Of a stretch of 64,000 bases of DNA, positions 34,763 to 43,105 are shown piece after piece; the stretch's first letter is position 1, and every line of letters begins with the position of its first letter. The notes beneath the pieces were generated by a model. The model saw nothing but the letters and a program-made list of their open reading frames with translations. It made no database searches and was not told the DNA's origin. The DNA is from Polyangium sp. 6x1 (GTDB lineage: Bacteria; Myxococcota_A; Polyangia; Polyangiales; Polyangiaceae). The stretch lies in contig NZ_JARZHH010000041.1 of NCBI RefSeq assembly GCF_029946515.1, positions 1-64,000 of the forward strand. The letters are read 5' to 3'. The position numbers and the translations under genes are program-made.

Positions 34763-37423
34763 ATGCAAACGACCACCGCTCCTTCCGACGGCCCCATCTC
34801 CCTCTCCGCCGCTGCCTTCGGCCCCGATCCTCGCCCCGTCGTCCAGCTCTCCGGCGTCGAGGAGGTCTCCCACCCCTTCCGCTTCGTCGTTCACATCGTC
34901 GTCGACGATCCCCGTGCCCTCGTCGATCGCCTCCTCGGCATGCCTGCGACGCTCAAGCTCCGCGCGAGCACCGGGGCCGAACGCCGCATCCACGGCGTCG
35001 TCGAGCGCGCCTCCGTCGGCGCCTACCTCGCGGGCAACATCGACGGGCACGACGCCGTCCTCGAGCTCGTGCTCGTCCCGCAACTCGCGCTCCTCGGGCA
35101 TCGCACCCTGAGCCGCGTCTTCCAGGACATGGCGATGCCCGCCGCAGCATCGAGCGTCCTCGCCGAGCATCGCATCGCGCATCGCTGGACCGTCACGCGC
35201 ACCTACCCGCCGCGCGAGTATTGCGTGCAGTACCGCGAGTCCGATCTTTCGTTCATCGCGCGAATCGCTGCCGAGGCGGGCATCCACTACCACTTCGCCG
35301 ACGCAGTCGAAGACACGGCGCTCGTCTTCTGCGATGCCGTGTCGCTTCTCAAGCCCGTTCCCGGAGCACGTCAGCTCAACGCGCGGCCCCTCGGCGACGA
35401 CGTCGGAACGACGGCCAGCGATCGCCCGTTGCGGGAGGATCAAGTCGCCGGGTTCCACGTCACGCGTCGCGTGGCGCCCACGTCGGTGCTCATGCGTGAC
35501 TACGACTTCGAGCGACCTCTGCTCGAACTCCGCGGCAAGAGCGCGCTACTCGCTGCCCCCATGCTCCACGAGGAGGCGCCCATTCCAGCGCAGCCCACAC
35601 CTGGTTTGTCCATCTACGAGCATCACGGCGAGTACGAGGAGAGCAACGTGGACGGGGTCAACGCGACCATCCTCCTCGAACAGGTCCGGCACGACGCGGA
35701 GGTCGGCACGGGCGATACCGGCTGCCGTTTGTTCGCTCCGGGCTTCCTGATCGAGCTCCACGATCACCCGATTGCTGCGCTCAACGAGGGGTATGTCGTG
35801 ACGCGCGTCGAGCACACCTACGAGCGCACGCGTTATCAGGCACGTTTTCACGCGGTTCCGCAGCGGAAGGCCTACCGGCCTGCGCCTCCCGAGAGGCGTA
35901 TCGTGCAGACGCTCGAAAGCGCAACTGTCACCGGGCCCGCCGGCCAGGAGATTCACACCGACGAACATGGTCGTGTGCGTGTGCGCTTCCACTGGGATCT
36001 GCGAAGCGGCTCGGAGGAGCGAACGAGCTGCTTCGTGCGCGTCTTGCAGCCGTGGGCGGGATCCGGCTGGGGATCGCAGTTCATTCCGCGGATCGGCATG
36101 GAAGTGCTCGTGTCGTTCCTCGGCGGTGATCCTGATCGGCCCGTGGTGCTCGGCTCGATGGTGAACGCGACGCATCCGCACCCGTTCCCGCTGCCTTCGG
36201 CGACGCGTTCGGGCATCCGCACATCGAGCACGCCAAACGCGCGAGGCTACAACGAGCTCTCGTTCGAGGACGCGACCGGCGCGGAGGAGCTGTTCCTGCG
36301 TGCCGAGCGAGACCTGCGGGAGAACGTGCAGAACGACCGCATCACGGATGTGGGACGCGATCGGCATACGCGTGTCGCCCGAGACGATCACGCTTCGATC
36401 GAAGGGATGAAGGTCACGCGTGTCGGCGGCGACGAGGTGCACGGCGTCGAAGGAAGCCTCTCGCTAAACGTCAGCGGTGGCGCGAACCTCGCCGTCGCGG
36501 GCAACACGATGGCGACCGCACAAGGCGATCACACGATCGTGTCGACTGGTTCGGTCGCGGTTGACGCGGGCGGCGGCGTACGTGTCGCGGGCGAGGACTT
36601 CATCACGCTGCGCGTGGATCACGCGGGAAACGCGGGCGAGATCACCGCGGACGTGGCCGGCGATGCACGGACGATGGCAACGCGCGAAGTGCTCATCCGC
36701 GGGGATGAGCGTGTGCGGCTACGGTCAGGCGACAACGAGATCCTGTTGACCCCTGAAGGCATCACTTTGAGGGCCAAGCAAATTCGGATCGAGGCTCTGG
36801 AGAAGCTCGATCTAGCCGGCAAAGGTCCGTCCCTCTCGCTGGGCGAGGAGGCGGAGCTCGTCGCGAAGAAGGTGCGGATCTACGGCGAGAAGAGCGCGCT
36901 CGAGCTCGATCGTGATGCGCGTGTCTGGGGCGACAACTTGAAGCTCCAGCCGCCAGCCAAGCCTCCGCCCGAGCGGGATCCCGAAACGAACGAGCCGAAG
37001 ACAAAGCCTCTTTCCCTGCGTTTCCTCGACGACCAGCACGAGCCCTACGACGGCCGCACCTACCAGCTCGTCGCAGGCGGACAACGCTTCCGCGGGGAGC
37101 TCGACGACGACGGCGTGCTGAAGGTGGACGTCCCCGAGAGCGCCGTGACGGCCGACGTCACGATCTGGATCGACACGTTCCCCGAGGGGCGCAGGCGGCG
37201 TTACTCGTTCCAGATCGGCGAGCTTCCGCCCGCGAAGACGCCGCGCGGCGCGAAGCAACGGCTCAAGAGCCTCGGCTATTTTCCCGGCGAGGTGAACGAC
37301 GTCGCCGATGAAGCCTTGCGCCGCGCGCTGCAATGGTTCCAGACCGACTACGATCTCGCGACGAAGACCGGCGCGCTCGATGGCAGTACGGCCGTCGAGC
37401 TCGAGAAGCTGTTCGGCCAGTGA
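34763..37423 (+). CDS. vgrG: Type VI secretion spike protein VgrG with C-terminal peptidoglycan-binding domain
   Basis: 886 residues. The gp27-like base fills about 1-370 (YCVQYRESDLSFIARIAAEAG). The gp5-like OB fold (about 390-470) has TDEHGRVRVRFHWD and the GSGWGSQFIPRIGMEVLV signature. Then comes the beta-helix needle (about 480-720). After residue 735 there is a small beta domain (RFLDDQHEPYDGRTYQLV) and, at about 822-886, a PG-binding-1-like fold (AKQRLKSLGYFPGEVNDV, ALQWFQTDYDLATKTG). The tail may hold peptidoglycan in the target or mark cargo. Core T6SS genes (tssB, tssC and so on) are absent, so this is an orphan vgrG module. Confidence 0.93.
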   Translation: MQTTTAPSDGPISLSAAAFGPDPRPVVQLSGVEEVSHPFRFVVHIVVDDPRALVDRLLGMPATLKLRASTGAERRIHGVVERASVGAYLAGNIDGHDAVLELVLVPQLALLGHRTLSRVFQDMAMPAAASSVLAEHRIAHRWTVTRTYPPREYCVQYRESDLSFIARIAAEAGIHYHFADAVEDTALVFCDAVSLLKPVPGARQLNARPLGDDVGTTASDRPLREDQVAGFHVTRRVAPTSVLMRDYDFERPLLELRGKSALLAAPMLHEEAPIPAQPTPGLSIYEHHGEYEESNVDGVNATILLEQVRHDAEVGTGDTGCRLFAPGFLIELHDHPIAALNEGYVVTRVEHTYERTRYQARFHAVPQRKAYRPAPPERRIVQTLESATVTGPAGQEIHTDEHGRVRVRFHWDLRSGSEERTSCFVRVLQPWAGSGWGSQFIPRIGMEVLVSFLGGDPDRPVVLGSMVNATHPHPFPLPSATRSGIRTSSTPNARGYNELSFEDATGAEELFLRAERDLRENVQNDRITDVGRDRHTRVARDDHASIEGMKVTRVGGDEVHGVEGSLSLNVSGGANLAVAGNTMATAQGDHTIVSTGSVAVDAGGGVRVAGEDFITLRVDHAGNAGEITADVAGDARTMATREVLIRGDERVRLRSGDNEILLTPEGITLRAKQIRIEALEKLDLAGKGPSLSLGEEAELVAKKVRIYGEKSALELDRDARVWGDNLKLQPPAKPPPERDPETNEPKTKPLSLRFLDDQHEPYDGRTYQLVAGGQRFRGELDDDGVLKVDVPESAVTADVTIWIDTFPEGRRRRYSFQIGELPPAKTPRGAKQRLKSLGYFPGEVNDVADEALRRALQWFQTDYDLATKTGALDGSTAVELEKLFGQ

Positions 37424-37444
37424 ATCGGAGCTTGTGAGGGAACG

Positions 37445-39559
37445 ATGGGAAGCCCGAAGCTATCGGTGACGAGCGACGGTCGCATCACGTCGGTGGCCTA
37501 CACGGCCGAGACAAAGCTGCCTCCGATGATCCTCGTGGGCATCAACGACGCGGTCGCGGACGTGCCGCCCGAAGCGACCTGGCGTTCAAAAACCGACTAC
37601 AAGTTCGAGCATTCCGTCTCGCCCGAGGAGATGAAAAGCGCAAACTTCCTCGAGCACGTGCTTCAGTGGATCTATGCGCGCCTCGATGCGGGCGGCTCAA
37701 CGATGAACGCGGACCTGTCCGGGCCGATCCACGGATATCTGCGTGAGGCGTGGAAGAGCCAGGAGCCCATCATCCTCGACTGGGCCGAGGATCCGATGGG
37801 CCTGGAGGAACAATGGGCGCAGGTCTTCTCGGAGCTGTTCTCCGCCATCAACTACGACGGCACGGGCGTCGGCTACAAGATGGGCGAGGGCGACGACAAG
37901 GCCTGGGATGAATACATCTTCTCGCGGCTGCAGAGCGAGTACCTCGAGCACGCGACCGTCCGCAAACAGAAGATGGAAGGCGGTCAGGCAAAGATCGACA
38001 CCATCGGCCGCAGTGTGACGTCGTGGGAGGAGCCGCAGCAGCGATTCATCGCGGATGCCGAGGACGCCGCGCGAGCCTGGAAGCCGAACGAGGATCCGGC
38101 TTCACCCATGTGCTGCGCGTGCCAGTATCTCGCGACGTACGGCCTGATCGCGCGTGGATATCGCATCGAGTATGCGAAGCGGGAGCTTCAGTACATCAAG
38201 GGCGTGGTCGGTCTCTCGGCGGCACCGGCGGACGGGTTCAAGAGCCTGGATTGGTCCTGGAAGGACGACAAGCCGGTACGGGAAGTGGCGAAGATGTGCG
38301 CGGAGTCGCCGCCGCTCGCGCCCGGATCGGTGTACACGTATCACAAGTATCACCAACTCGCGAATGTCAGCGTTCAGGTGAAGGCCGTTGTTTACCCAAA
38401 TGACAGTCGCGTTGCAGCCCTGACGTCCCTTATCGAGCTTAGAACCAGCAAGAGGAAAGACAAACTCAAAGAGGTGGTCGCCGCGATCGAGCAGGAAGAA
38501 ACAGCTGGTTTCGAGGGGCAAAAGGACACGCCCGGTGCCGAGCTCCGTCCCGTGAAAGTGAGCTGGCAAGGCCAGCCGGGCGGCTCGCACATCCACCAAA
38601 TCCTGCGCATCCACAAGGACAAGACTCGCGTCCAGCTCTTCGATGCAAACGGCGGGAGCCAGTCGAGGAGCGCGATGGAGGCGGAGAAGGACGGCGATGG
38701 CCGCTCTCTCGGTCGTGGCCTCGTGCTCGAGCCCGGAACGGGGGCGAACATGGATACGCGAGCCTTCTCGAGCGTTTATAGCTTGGATTCGGGCCCGAAC
38801 GGGGTGGGGATCCCCAAGGCGGTGCCCGATCTGCAGCGGCAAATCGAGGTGATGAAGAAGGCTCGGCCCGTCGGCCTCGCGCGGCTCGTGCTGACGGAGC
38901 GCAAGGGGACGACGACGGAGCTCATGCCCGAGCACGTGCTCTTCGTGAGCAAGCTCCTCCGGACCTACGGGGACGAGGATCATCAGAACTACACGGTGAC
39001 CCGTTATCTCTGGTCGCTCCGGAACACCCCTGGTTTTTCCTCCGTGCAGCCGTGGTGGTTTCTGTTTCTTCCGATCGGCGTGCTTGCGCGGTGCATGTGG
39101 GCCGTGGGAGGCCGAAAGATGAAGCTCTCGGATTTCATGGCCAAGCACGGCCCCCATGCGCCGAAGGGGAGTAGCTGGTTCCGGTTCGGCGGAGACGGCG
39201 GACTCTCGATCGACGTGAACTACTGCGAGGCGCAAGTCCTCACGAACGTCGCCGACCCGGCGTTTCCAGGGCGCGCGAAGATCATCCGGCGGTTGAAGAG
39301 CGAACCAGTGCAACCGAACGGCGCGCGGCTCGTGGCCGAGGGAATGACGATGGTGCCCGCTGCCTTCACGAAGGCACTGCCAGGAGTTCCGGGCCCTCGA
39401 AACATGATCCTGCCCGTATACGAAAAAGGTAACACCGTCGCGCATACCACGGATGCGGTCCTCGCATGGGACTTCACCTACGTCAGGTCCGATGTCGAGG
39501 GGGCCGAGCGGCTACGCGCCCTCACAGGCCCATTGCTAGATTATTTCAGGGAAGGATGA
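37445..39559 (+). CDS. Candidate T6SS effector with Cys-His-Asp order, unknown family
   Basis: 704 residues, no signal peptide, strong GAGGGA site. It lies directly after vgrG, the usual place for cargo. I recognise no family. Visible features: MCCACQYLA (Cys 223, 224, 226), GGSHIHQILRI (His 382, 384) and LFDANGG (Asp 400, Asn 402), a Cys...His...Asp/Asn order as in papain-like and NlpC-like hydrolases. A segment of about 65 residues between them (about 305-365) is rich in K, E and V and looks like an insertion. A hydrophobic stretch at about 536-556 (PWWFLFLPIGVLA) could cross or touch a membrane. Hydrolase activity is inferred. The next gene overlaps it (ATGA). Confidence 0.72.
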   Translation: MGSPKLSVTSDGRITSVAYTAETKLPPMILVGINDAVADVPPEATWRSKTDYKFEHSVSPEEMKSANFLEHVLQWIYARLDAGGSTMNADLSGPIHGYLREAWKSQEPIILDWAEDPMGLEEQWAQVFSELFSAINYDGTGVGYKMGEGDDKAWDEYIFSRLQSEYLEHATVRKQKMEGGQAKIDTIGRSVTSWEEPQQRFIADAEDAARAWKPNEDPASPMCCACQYLATYGLIARGYRIEYAKRELQYIKGVVGLSAAPADGFKSLDWSWKDDKPVREVAKMCAESPPLAPGSVYTYHKYHQLANVSVQVKAVVYPNDSRVAALTSLIELRTSKRKDKLKEVVAAIEQEETAGFEGQKDTPGAELRPVKVSWQGQPGGSHIHQILRIHKDKTRVQLFDANGGSQSRSAMEAEKDGDGRSLGRGLVLEPGTGANMDTRAFSSVYSLDSGPNGVGIPKAVPDLQRQIEVMKKARPVGLARLVLTERKGTTTELMPEHVLFVSKLLRTYGDEDHQNYTVTRYLWSLRNTPGFSSVQPWWFLFLPIGVLARCMWAVGGRKMKLSDFMAKHGPHAPKGSSWFRFGGDGGLSIDVNYCEAQVLTNVADPAFPGRAKIIRRLKSEPVQPNGARLVAEGMTMVPAAFTKALPGVPGPRNMILPVYEKGNTVAHTTDAVLAWDFTYVRSDVEGAERLRALTGPLLDYFREG

Positions 39560-40854
39560 CGTCCGCCATGATGCGAATCGCTCGCCTTTCGGCGCGGGGG
39601 AAGTGGGCTCTCCTCGCAGGGGTCGTCGGGGTCGTGAGCTGCAACCGAGAGAAGGCGACGCCGCAGCCGGAGCCTGCTGTCTCGAACGCACCCGCGCCGA
39701 TCCCCTCGGGGTCGTCGAGCGCCGGGAGCCAGGCGCAGCGTGCGGCGTGGCGGATGTCGCCGAACGAGCGGTTCGAGGCGCTTCGGAAGCAATGCGACGA
39801 GGGGGCGGTGAAGGGCTGCGAAGACACGCTGGTCCTCGTGCTCGAGGCAGAGCACGCCTACGGGGCCCAACCCTTCGGGCGGCCCAACATCGAGCGTGTC
39901 CCGGCCATCGCGAGGCGCGGCTGCGACCTCGGGAGCAAACTTGCCTGCGCGTTCATCAAGAGGGCGGAGGTCGACAAGCTCGAAGTTCGCTACGACGAGC
40001 GCTGGAACGCGATGGTGAAGGACCTCTGCGATACCGGAGGAGACCCGCTCTGCCTTGCGTACCGTTTCGGATCCACGATCGATTCATCCGCTTGGTCGTC
40101 AAAGGCTTGCGAGCGGGGTCTCGGCACCGAGTGCCTCACCATCGTGAACAGCTCTGGCGACGACAGCATCGCGACCGATGCGGATCGGAAGCGCTTCGCG
40201 CAGAAGGCATGCGATACGTATATCCAGACCTGCCACGACGTCGTTCGGAGTCTCCTGCGGGAACACCCGGAGCGGAAGGCATGGAAGGAGGTACGCGCCA
40301 TTCACGAGCGGATCGCGACCGAGCAATCGAAGCGCTGCGCCGAGGGGCATCCGACGTGCGGTGACGCGGCGTATTCGATGCTCGAGCTGGGGCGCGACCT
40401 CGCCGAGACGCGCCGCTATGCCGAGGCGGGGCTCGAGGACGAGGACCAGCTCGCGGCGTACGTCCTGGGGCGGCTCGCCGAGGAGGGCCTCGGACAACCG
40501 GCCGATCCGGCAAAGGCCGCGAAACTCTACGAGAAGTGCGGCTTCATCATGCAGGATGACGAGAAGTTCTGTCACGCTCGGCTAGCCGCGCTCTACGAGG
40601 AAGGGCGAGGCGTCCCGAAGGACGTGAACGTGGCTTTGAAGCACGCCCAGCTCGGCAAACACTGGGGGCGCCCGACCCCCACGGTGCTGCGCTACTTTCG
40701 CTTGCTGCGCGAGCAATCGCCGCCCCCGTCGAAAGACGAGCTCGTGAAGAAGGTCAAGGGCAATTGCTTCGAGAAACTCGACCGGCGTTGTCCGACGTTG
40801 TGGAAGCTCGTGGAGGAAGGGAAGCCGATTCCGGAGGCGTTACCGGAGCGGTAA
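39556..40854 (+). CDS. Lipoprotein with Sel1-like repeats, candidate immunity protein
   Basis: 432 residues from ATG 39556 (AGGGAAGG site, ATGA overlap with the effector); ATG 39568 is also possible. Type II signal with lipobox VGVVSC (Cys about 29). The mature protein is alpha-helical with paired Cys and Sel1-like units: CDEGAVKGCEDTLVL, GCDLGSKLACAFIKRA, CERGLGTECLTI and, near the end, AAKLYEKCGFIMQDDEKF plus ARLAALYEEGRGVPKDVNVA. A periplasmic partner coupled to a T6SS cargo gene fits an immunity protein, which is inference from position. Confidence 0.72.
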   Translation: MTSAMMRIARLSARGKWALLAGVVGVVSCNREKATPQPEPAVSNAPAPIPSGSSSAGSQAQRAAWRMSPNERFEALRKQCDEGAVKGCEDTLVLVLEAEHAYGAQPFGRPNIERVPAIARRGCDLGSKLACAFIKRAEVDKLEVRYDERWNAMVKDLCDTGGDPLCLAYRFGSTIDSSAWSSKACERGLGTECLTIVNSSGDDSIATDADRKRFAQKACDTYIQTCHDVVRSLLREHPERKAWKEVRAIHERIATEQSKRCAEGHPTCGDAAYSMLELGRDLAETRRYAEAGLEDEDQLAAYVLGRLAEEGLGQPADPAKAAKLYEKCGFIMQDDEKFCHARLAALYEEGRGVPKDVNVALKHAQLGKHWGRPTPTVLRYFRLLREQSPPPSKDELVKKVKGNCFEKLDRRCPTLWKLVEEGKPIPEALPER

Positions 40855-40976
40855 ACAGCCCTGACCCTCGAGGCCGCGCGCTCGGAGCCAGATTCACAGG
40901 CGCAGAGTCTCCCCCCGGCTCGCCGCGGCCAACCTCTCCACGTCGCCCGTCAGCCGGCGCATTCCCATTTCTATCG
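40855..40976. other. Gap after the vgrG module
   Basis: 122 bases between the lipoprotein stop and the IS remnant, C-rich, with no gene, clear terminator or repeat visible. Together with the remnant at 40977-41133 and the AT-richer leader at 41134-41204 it makes the 350-base gene-free stretch here. Confidence 0.4.
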
Positions 40977-41133
40977 AGAACTCATCTCATAAACCGTCCA
41001 GGAGTCTCCTGAGATACACGACGATGCATCCGAGGTGGACGAAGCCGAGGAAGTTTTCGACGTGGCGCTCGTACCGTACCACGATGCGGCGTGGAGCTGA
41101 TGGACCTACTGGATGGTTTATGGGATGAGTTCT
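40977..41133. mobile_element. 157-bp IS5-derived miniature element with terminal inverted repeats
   Basis: AGAACTCATCTCATAAACC (from 40977) and its near-complement at the right end (to 41133) form 28-bp terminal inverted repeats with three mismatches. Between them is only the 3' end of a transposase gene. It looks like an internally deleted, non-autonomous IS5-type copy. Confidence 0.65.
40987..41094 (-). pseudogene. C-terminal remnant of an IS5-family transposase
   Basis: Reading the minus strand into stop 40989-40987 gives RRIVVRYERHVENFLGF, then VHLGCIVVYLRRLLDGL. That is the usual end of IS5-type DDE transposases (RRL.VRYER....F.GF.HLAC..I.LR). The catalytic part is missing. Confidence 0.6.
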
Positions 41134-41204
41134 ACTCTCCGACTGCGCTCACTTGCTCGGATAACCGAACTTCCCTATGGGATGATTCAAGTGGGGTGGG
41201 GAAC

Positions 41205-41600
41205 ATGAAGATCCGTTTTATGAACGTACCCGTTGCGGCAGTCGTGGTTTTGTTGGCGCACGATTCCTGCGCAGACTGGGATGGTTTGTCGACTTCCCAA
41301 CCGACCACCAATGCAGAGTCGAAAATCACCGTTGATTCATCCGAATCCGAACCGAAGGTCGCCTCAGAATCCGACGTTTCTGTGGATTCATCCGAGTCCG
41401 CGTTGACTGTCGAAAGCGAAACCTGGTGCCAATGTCCGATGATACGATGCGGTCGTGCAATTGAACCGCAGTGTAATGCAAAGTGCAGTGGTGATGGTGC
41501 TGCGATTTGCTCCTGCGCAAGCTGTGATGGAACAGGAATCCAAGGTGAAACAGTGTGTACGTGCAAGAGGCGCCGTCGCAACAGGCGCCATCATCGATAG
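41205..41600 (+). CDS. Small secreted Cys-rich protein in low-GC DNA
   Basis: 131 residues from ATG 41205 (GGGTGGGGAAC before it). Signal peptide or lipoprotein signal (MKIRFMNVPVAAVVVLLAHD, a Cys at about 22). Residues 33-70 are acidic, Ser-rich repeats (VDSSESEPKVASES, VDSSESALTVESE). The C-terminal half has about ten Cys (QCPMIRCGRAI, CNAKCSGDGAAICSCASC) and a basic tail (KRRRRNRRHHR). The DNA is clearly poorer in GC than the surroundings, pointing to foreign origin. Unknown function. Confidence 0.5.
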   Translation: MKIRFMNVPVAAVVVLLAHDSCADWDGLSTSQPTTNAESKITVDSSESEPKVASESDVSVDSSESALTVESETWCQCPMIRCGRAIEPQCNAKCSGDGAAICSCASCDGTGIQGETVCTCKRRRRNRRHHR

Positions 41601-41709
41601 CGGGTCTACCCTCTGACGGCCGTTCTCCTGCTCTACAGCTTTTCTCAGCAACGGCTTGAGCCTTGCGCCGACCGGCAATTCGTCGTTCAAACGTACCTCC
41701 GGCGCGAGC
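41601..41709. other. Start of a 509-base region of gene debris (41601-42109)
   Basis: No intact gene is visible between 41601 and 42109. It holds, in order, this featureless piece, a degenerate copy of part of the vgrG-accessory gene, a 35-bp direct repeat and an SH3-like fragment, listed separately. Confidence 0.5.
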
Positions 41710-41780
41710 CGCAGAGAGCGCCTCGCCAGACTTCAGCCTCCCGTCGCCGCGATCGGGCGATGCCTCCGCGAAGGGGGCCG
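41710..41780 (+). pseudogene. Degenerate copy of part of the vgrG-module accessory gene
   Basis: This segment matches 33685-33754 at most positions (both begin CGCAGAGAGCGCCTC and run through a shared CTTCAGCC.CCCGTCGCC stretch). The copy still encodes RRERLARLQPPVAAIG but then shifts frame. It ties this debris to the vgrG module 8 kb upstream; alternatively it is a dispersed repeat that both places carry. Confidence 0.5.
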
Positions 41781-41794
41781 AGGCGCCATCGGAC

Positions 41795-41870
41795 GACGGG
41801 CGTCCAATGCACGAGTACATCGAGTAGGCGGGATCGACGGGCGTCCGATGCACGAGTACATCGAGTAGGC
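41795..41870. repeat. 35-bp direct repeat, two copies
   Basis: GACGGGCGTCC[A/G]ATGCACG... occurs at 41795-41829 and 41836-41870 with one mismatch and a 6-base spacer. A shorter echo (ATCCATGCACGAG) lies at about 41900. Probably a slippage duplication in decaying DNA. Confidence 0.75.
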
Positions 41871-41949
41871 CCCCCTGCCCGTTTCGATCCATCGAGGAGA
41901 TCCATGCACGAGTTGAGAATGAAGCCCCAGTCGTTCGGGCCGAAGTCCT

Positions 41950-42060
41950 GGATTCCTCTACCCACCCTTTGGCATTGATGTCTCCGTAGGCAAAGCCGTA
42001 ACACCAACCGCCTTCGCATCGTTCCACGAGGAACGTTTGAGGGCGGAAAAGGGTGCCCGA
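41950..42060 (-). pseudogene. SH3-like domain fragment
   Basis: The minus strand reads SGTLFRPQTFLVERCEGG, then WCYGFAYGDINAKGWVEE, a pattern of a bacterial SH3-like module (Trp, CYG, GWV). Upstream and downstream frames lose similarity, and no start with a ribosome-binding site is seen. A gene remnant; ends approximate. Confidence 0.35.
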
Positions 42061-42109
42061 ACGGGCGCCACCCCCCCCGGATCCGAGCGGGGCCCGCAGG
42101 TCGGAGAGC

Positions 42110-42406
42110 TCACCGTCGTTTCATGGCCCGAAGTAGCGTGCCGACGGCCGCGTGCGCCGACTGCGCGGCGGCTGTGCTGTCATCGGAGGCGATCATCGAG
42201 AGGAGTCGGCCAGCGGCATCGTGCGCGACCATCGCGGCATCGAAGTCGCCGGCCGCCGCCGCCGTGACCTCCCCTTGTACGAGCACGGTCAGAAGGGTCC
42301 TGCGTGGACTGGCGCCGGGGATGCCCCAAAGGGCGGCCAGGGGGTCGGAAGTGGCACCAGGTCGCGCTAAAGGGGGCGATCCGGCGTCTGCGAGACGCGG
42401 ATCCAC
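42110..42406 (-). CDS. Possible small protein, doubtful
   Basis: 98 residues from GTG 42406. The second half (VTAAAAGDFDAAMVAHDAAGRLLSMIASDDS) is helical and looks protein-like; the first half is Pro-rich and may be non-coding. No family known. It may be a remnant like its neighbours, or an intact short gene. Confidence 0.3.
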   Translation of the reverse strand: MDPRLADAGSPPLARPGATSDPLAALWGIPGASPRRTLLTVLVQGEVTAAAAGDFDAAMVAHDAAGRLLSMIASDDSTAAAQSAHAAVGTLLRAMKRR

Positions 42407-42486
42407 CGGGGTACGCCGAGTCAGGGGTGCCGGAACCCGTAGCGGGAGCGGAAGCGGAGGCTGATCTCGATGAGAGATCGGTCCGT

Positions 42487-43077
42487 TCAGGGGCTCGGAT
42501 ATGACCAGCGCAGTGCTTTGGCGCTCGTGAAGCCGTAGCAGCAGTCGCTCGCCTCCTCGGGTTTGAGCTCTGGCTTCAATCGACCTCCGTCGACGACGCC
42601 CTCGTAGAAGTAGTAACGGGTCCCGAGGAGCAGGAGCGCCTCCCGGCGGGTCGGATCTCGGAGCTCGATCTGCTGCAGATCGGCGGACGCAAGATCTGGA
42701 GCGCCGGTTATCGTGAAGGTGTTTTTCCAGGAACCCGACGGGAAGTCAGGGGGACCGTAGGCTTTTCCGACCGCGAACGCTTCCTCGATCACGCAACGAT
42801 CCGCGACGCTGCCGAGCACGAGCGTGAGCGTCATTTCGTGTCCGTAGCTATCGGGCGCTCCACAATCGAGGGAGTGGAGATCCACCGGCAGATCGAGCTC
42901 GAGTCGGTGAGCGCTTCGTCGATGAGAGGCACCGTGCTCCTCGTAGACGCGAAACAACGGGAGCTCGTCGCAGGCGCTGGGCGAGCTCGAGGCGGCCTCT
43001 CGTGGAGGCGGCGGGCCGCCGTGAGAGCAGCAGGTCAGGAGGGCGCCGAGCGCGAGAAGAGACAAACGGCTGCGCAT
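42487..43077 (-). CDS. Lipoprotein, unknown function
   Basis: 196 residues. Type II signal MRSRLSLLALGALLTC with the lipid Cys at 16, followed by a short Pro/Ser linker. The mature domain has LELDLPVDLHSLDCGAPDS, VLGSVADRCVIEEAFAVG, IELRDPTRREALLLLGTRYYFYEG and DCCYGFTSAKALRW, with six Cys that probably pair. No family recognised. Start ATG 43077; stop 42487. It may share a transcript with nothing else visible. Confidence 0.7.
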   Translation of the reverse strand: MRSRLSLLALGALLTCCSHGGPPPPREAASSSPSACDELPLFRVYEEHGASHRRSAHRLELDLPVDLHSLDCGAPDSYGHEMTLTLVLGSVADRCVIEEAFAVGKAYGPPDFPSGSWKNTFTITGAPDLASADLQQIELRDPTRREALLLLGTRYYFYEGVVDGGRLKPELKPEEASDCCYGFTSAKALRWSYPSP

Positions 43078-43105
43078 GGTTTCGATGACGCTCGCTGAGC
43101 GGACC

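Noticed and set aside
41091-41204. N-terminal extension of the low-GC Cys-rich protein from 41091
   Set aside because: It would read through the right inverted repeat of the IS remnant; ATG 41205 has a ribosome-binding site and a signal peptide.
33058-42110. Complete type VI secretion cluster
   Set aside because: Only vgrG, a PAAR-like tip, cargo and accessory genes are present; sheath, baseplate and membrane-complex genes are missing, so it is an orphan module.
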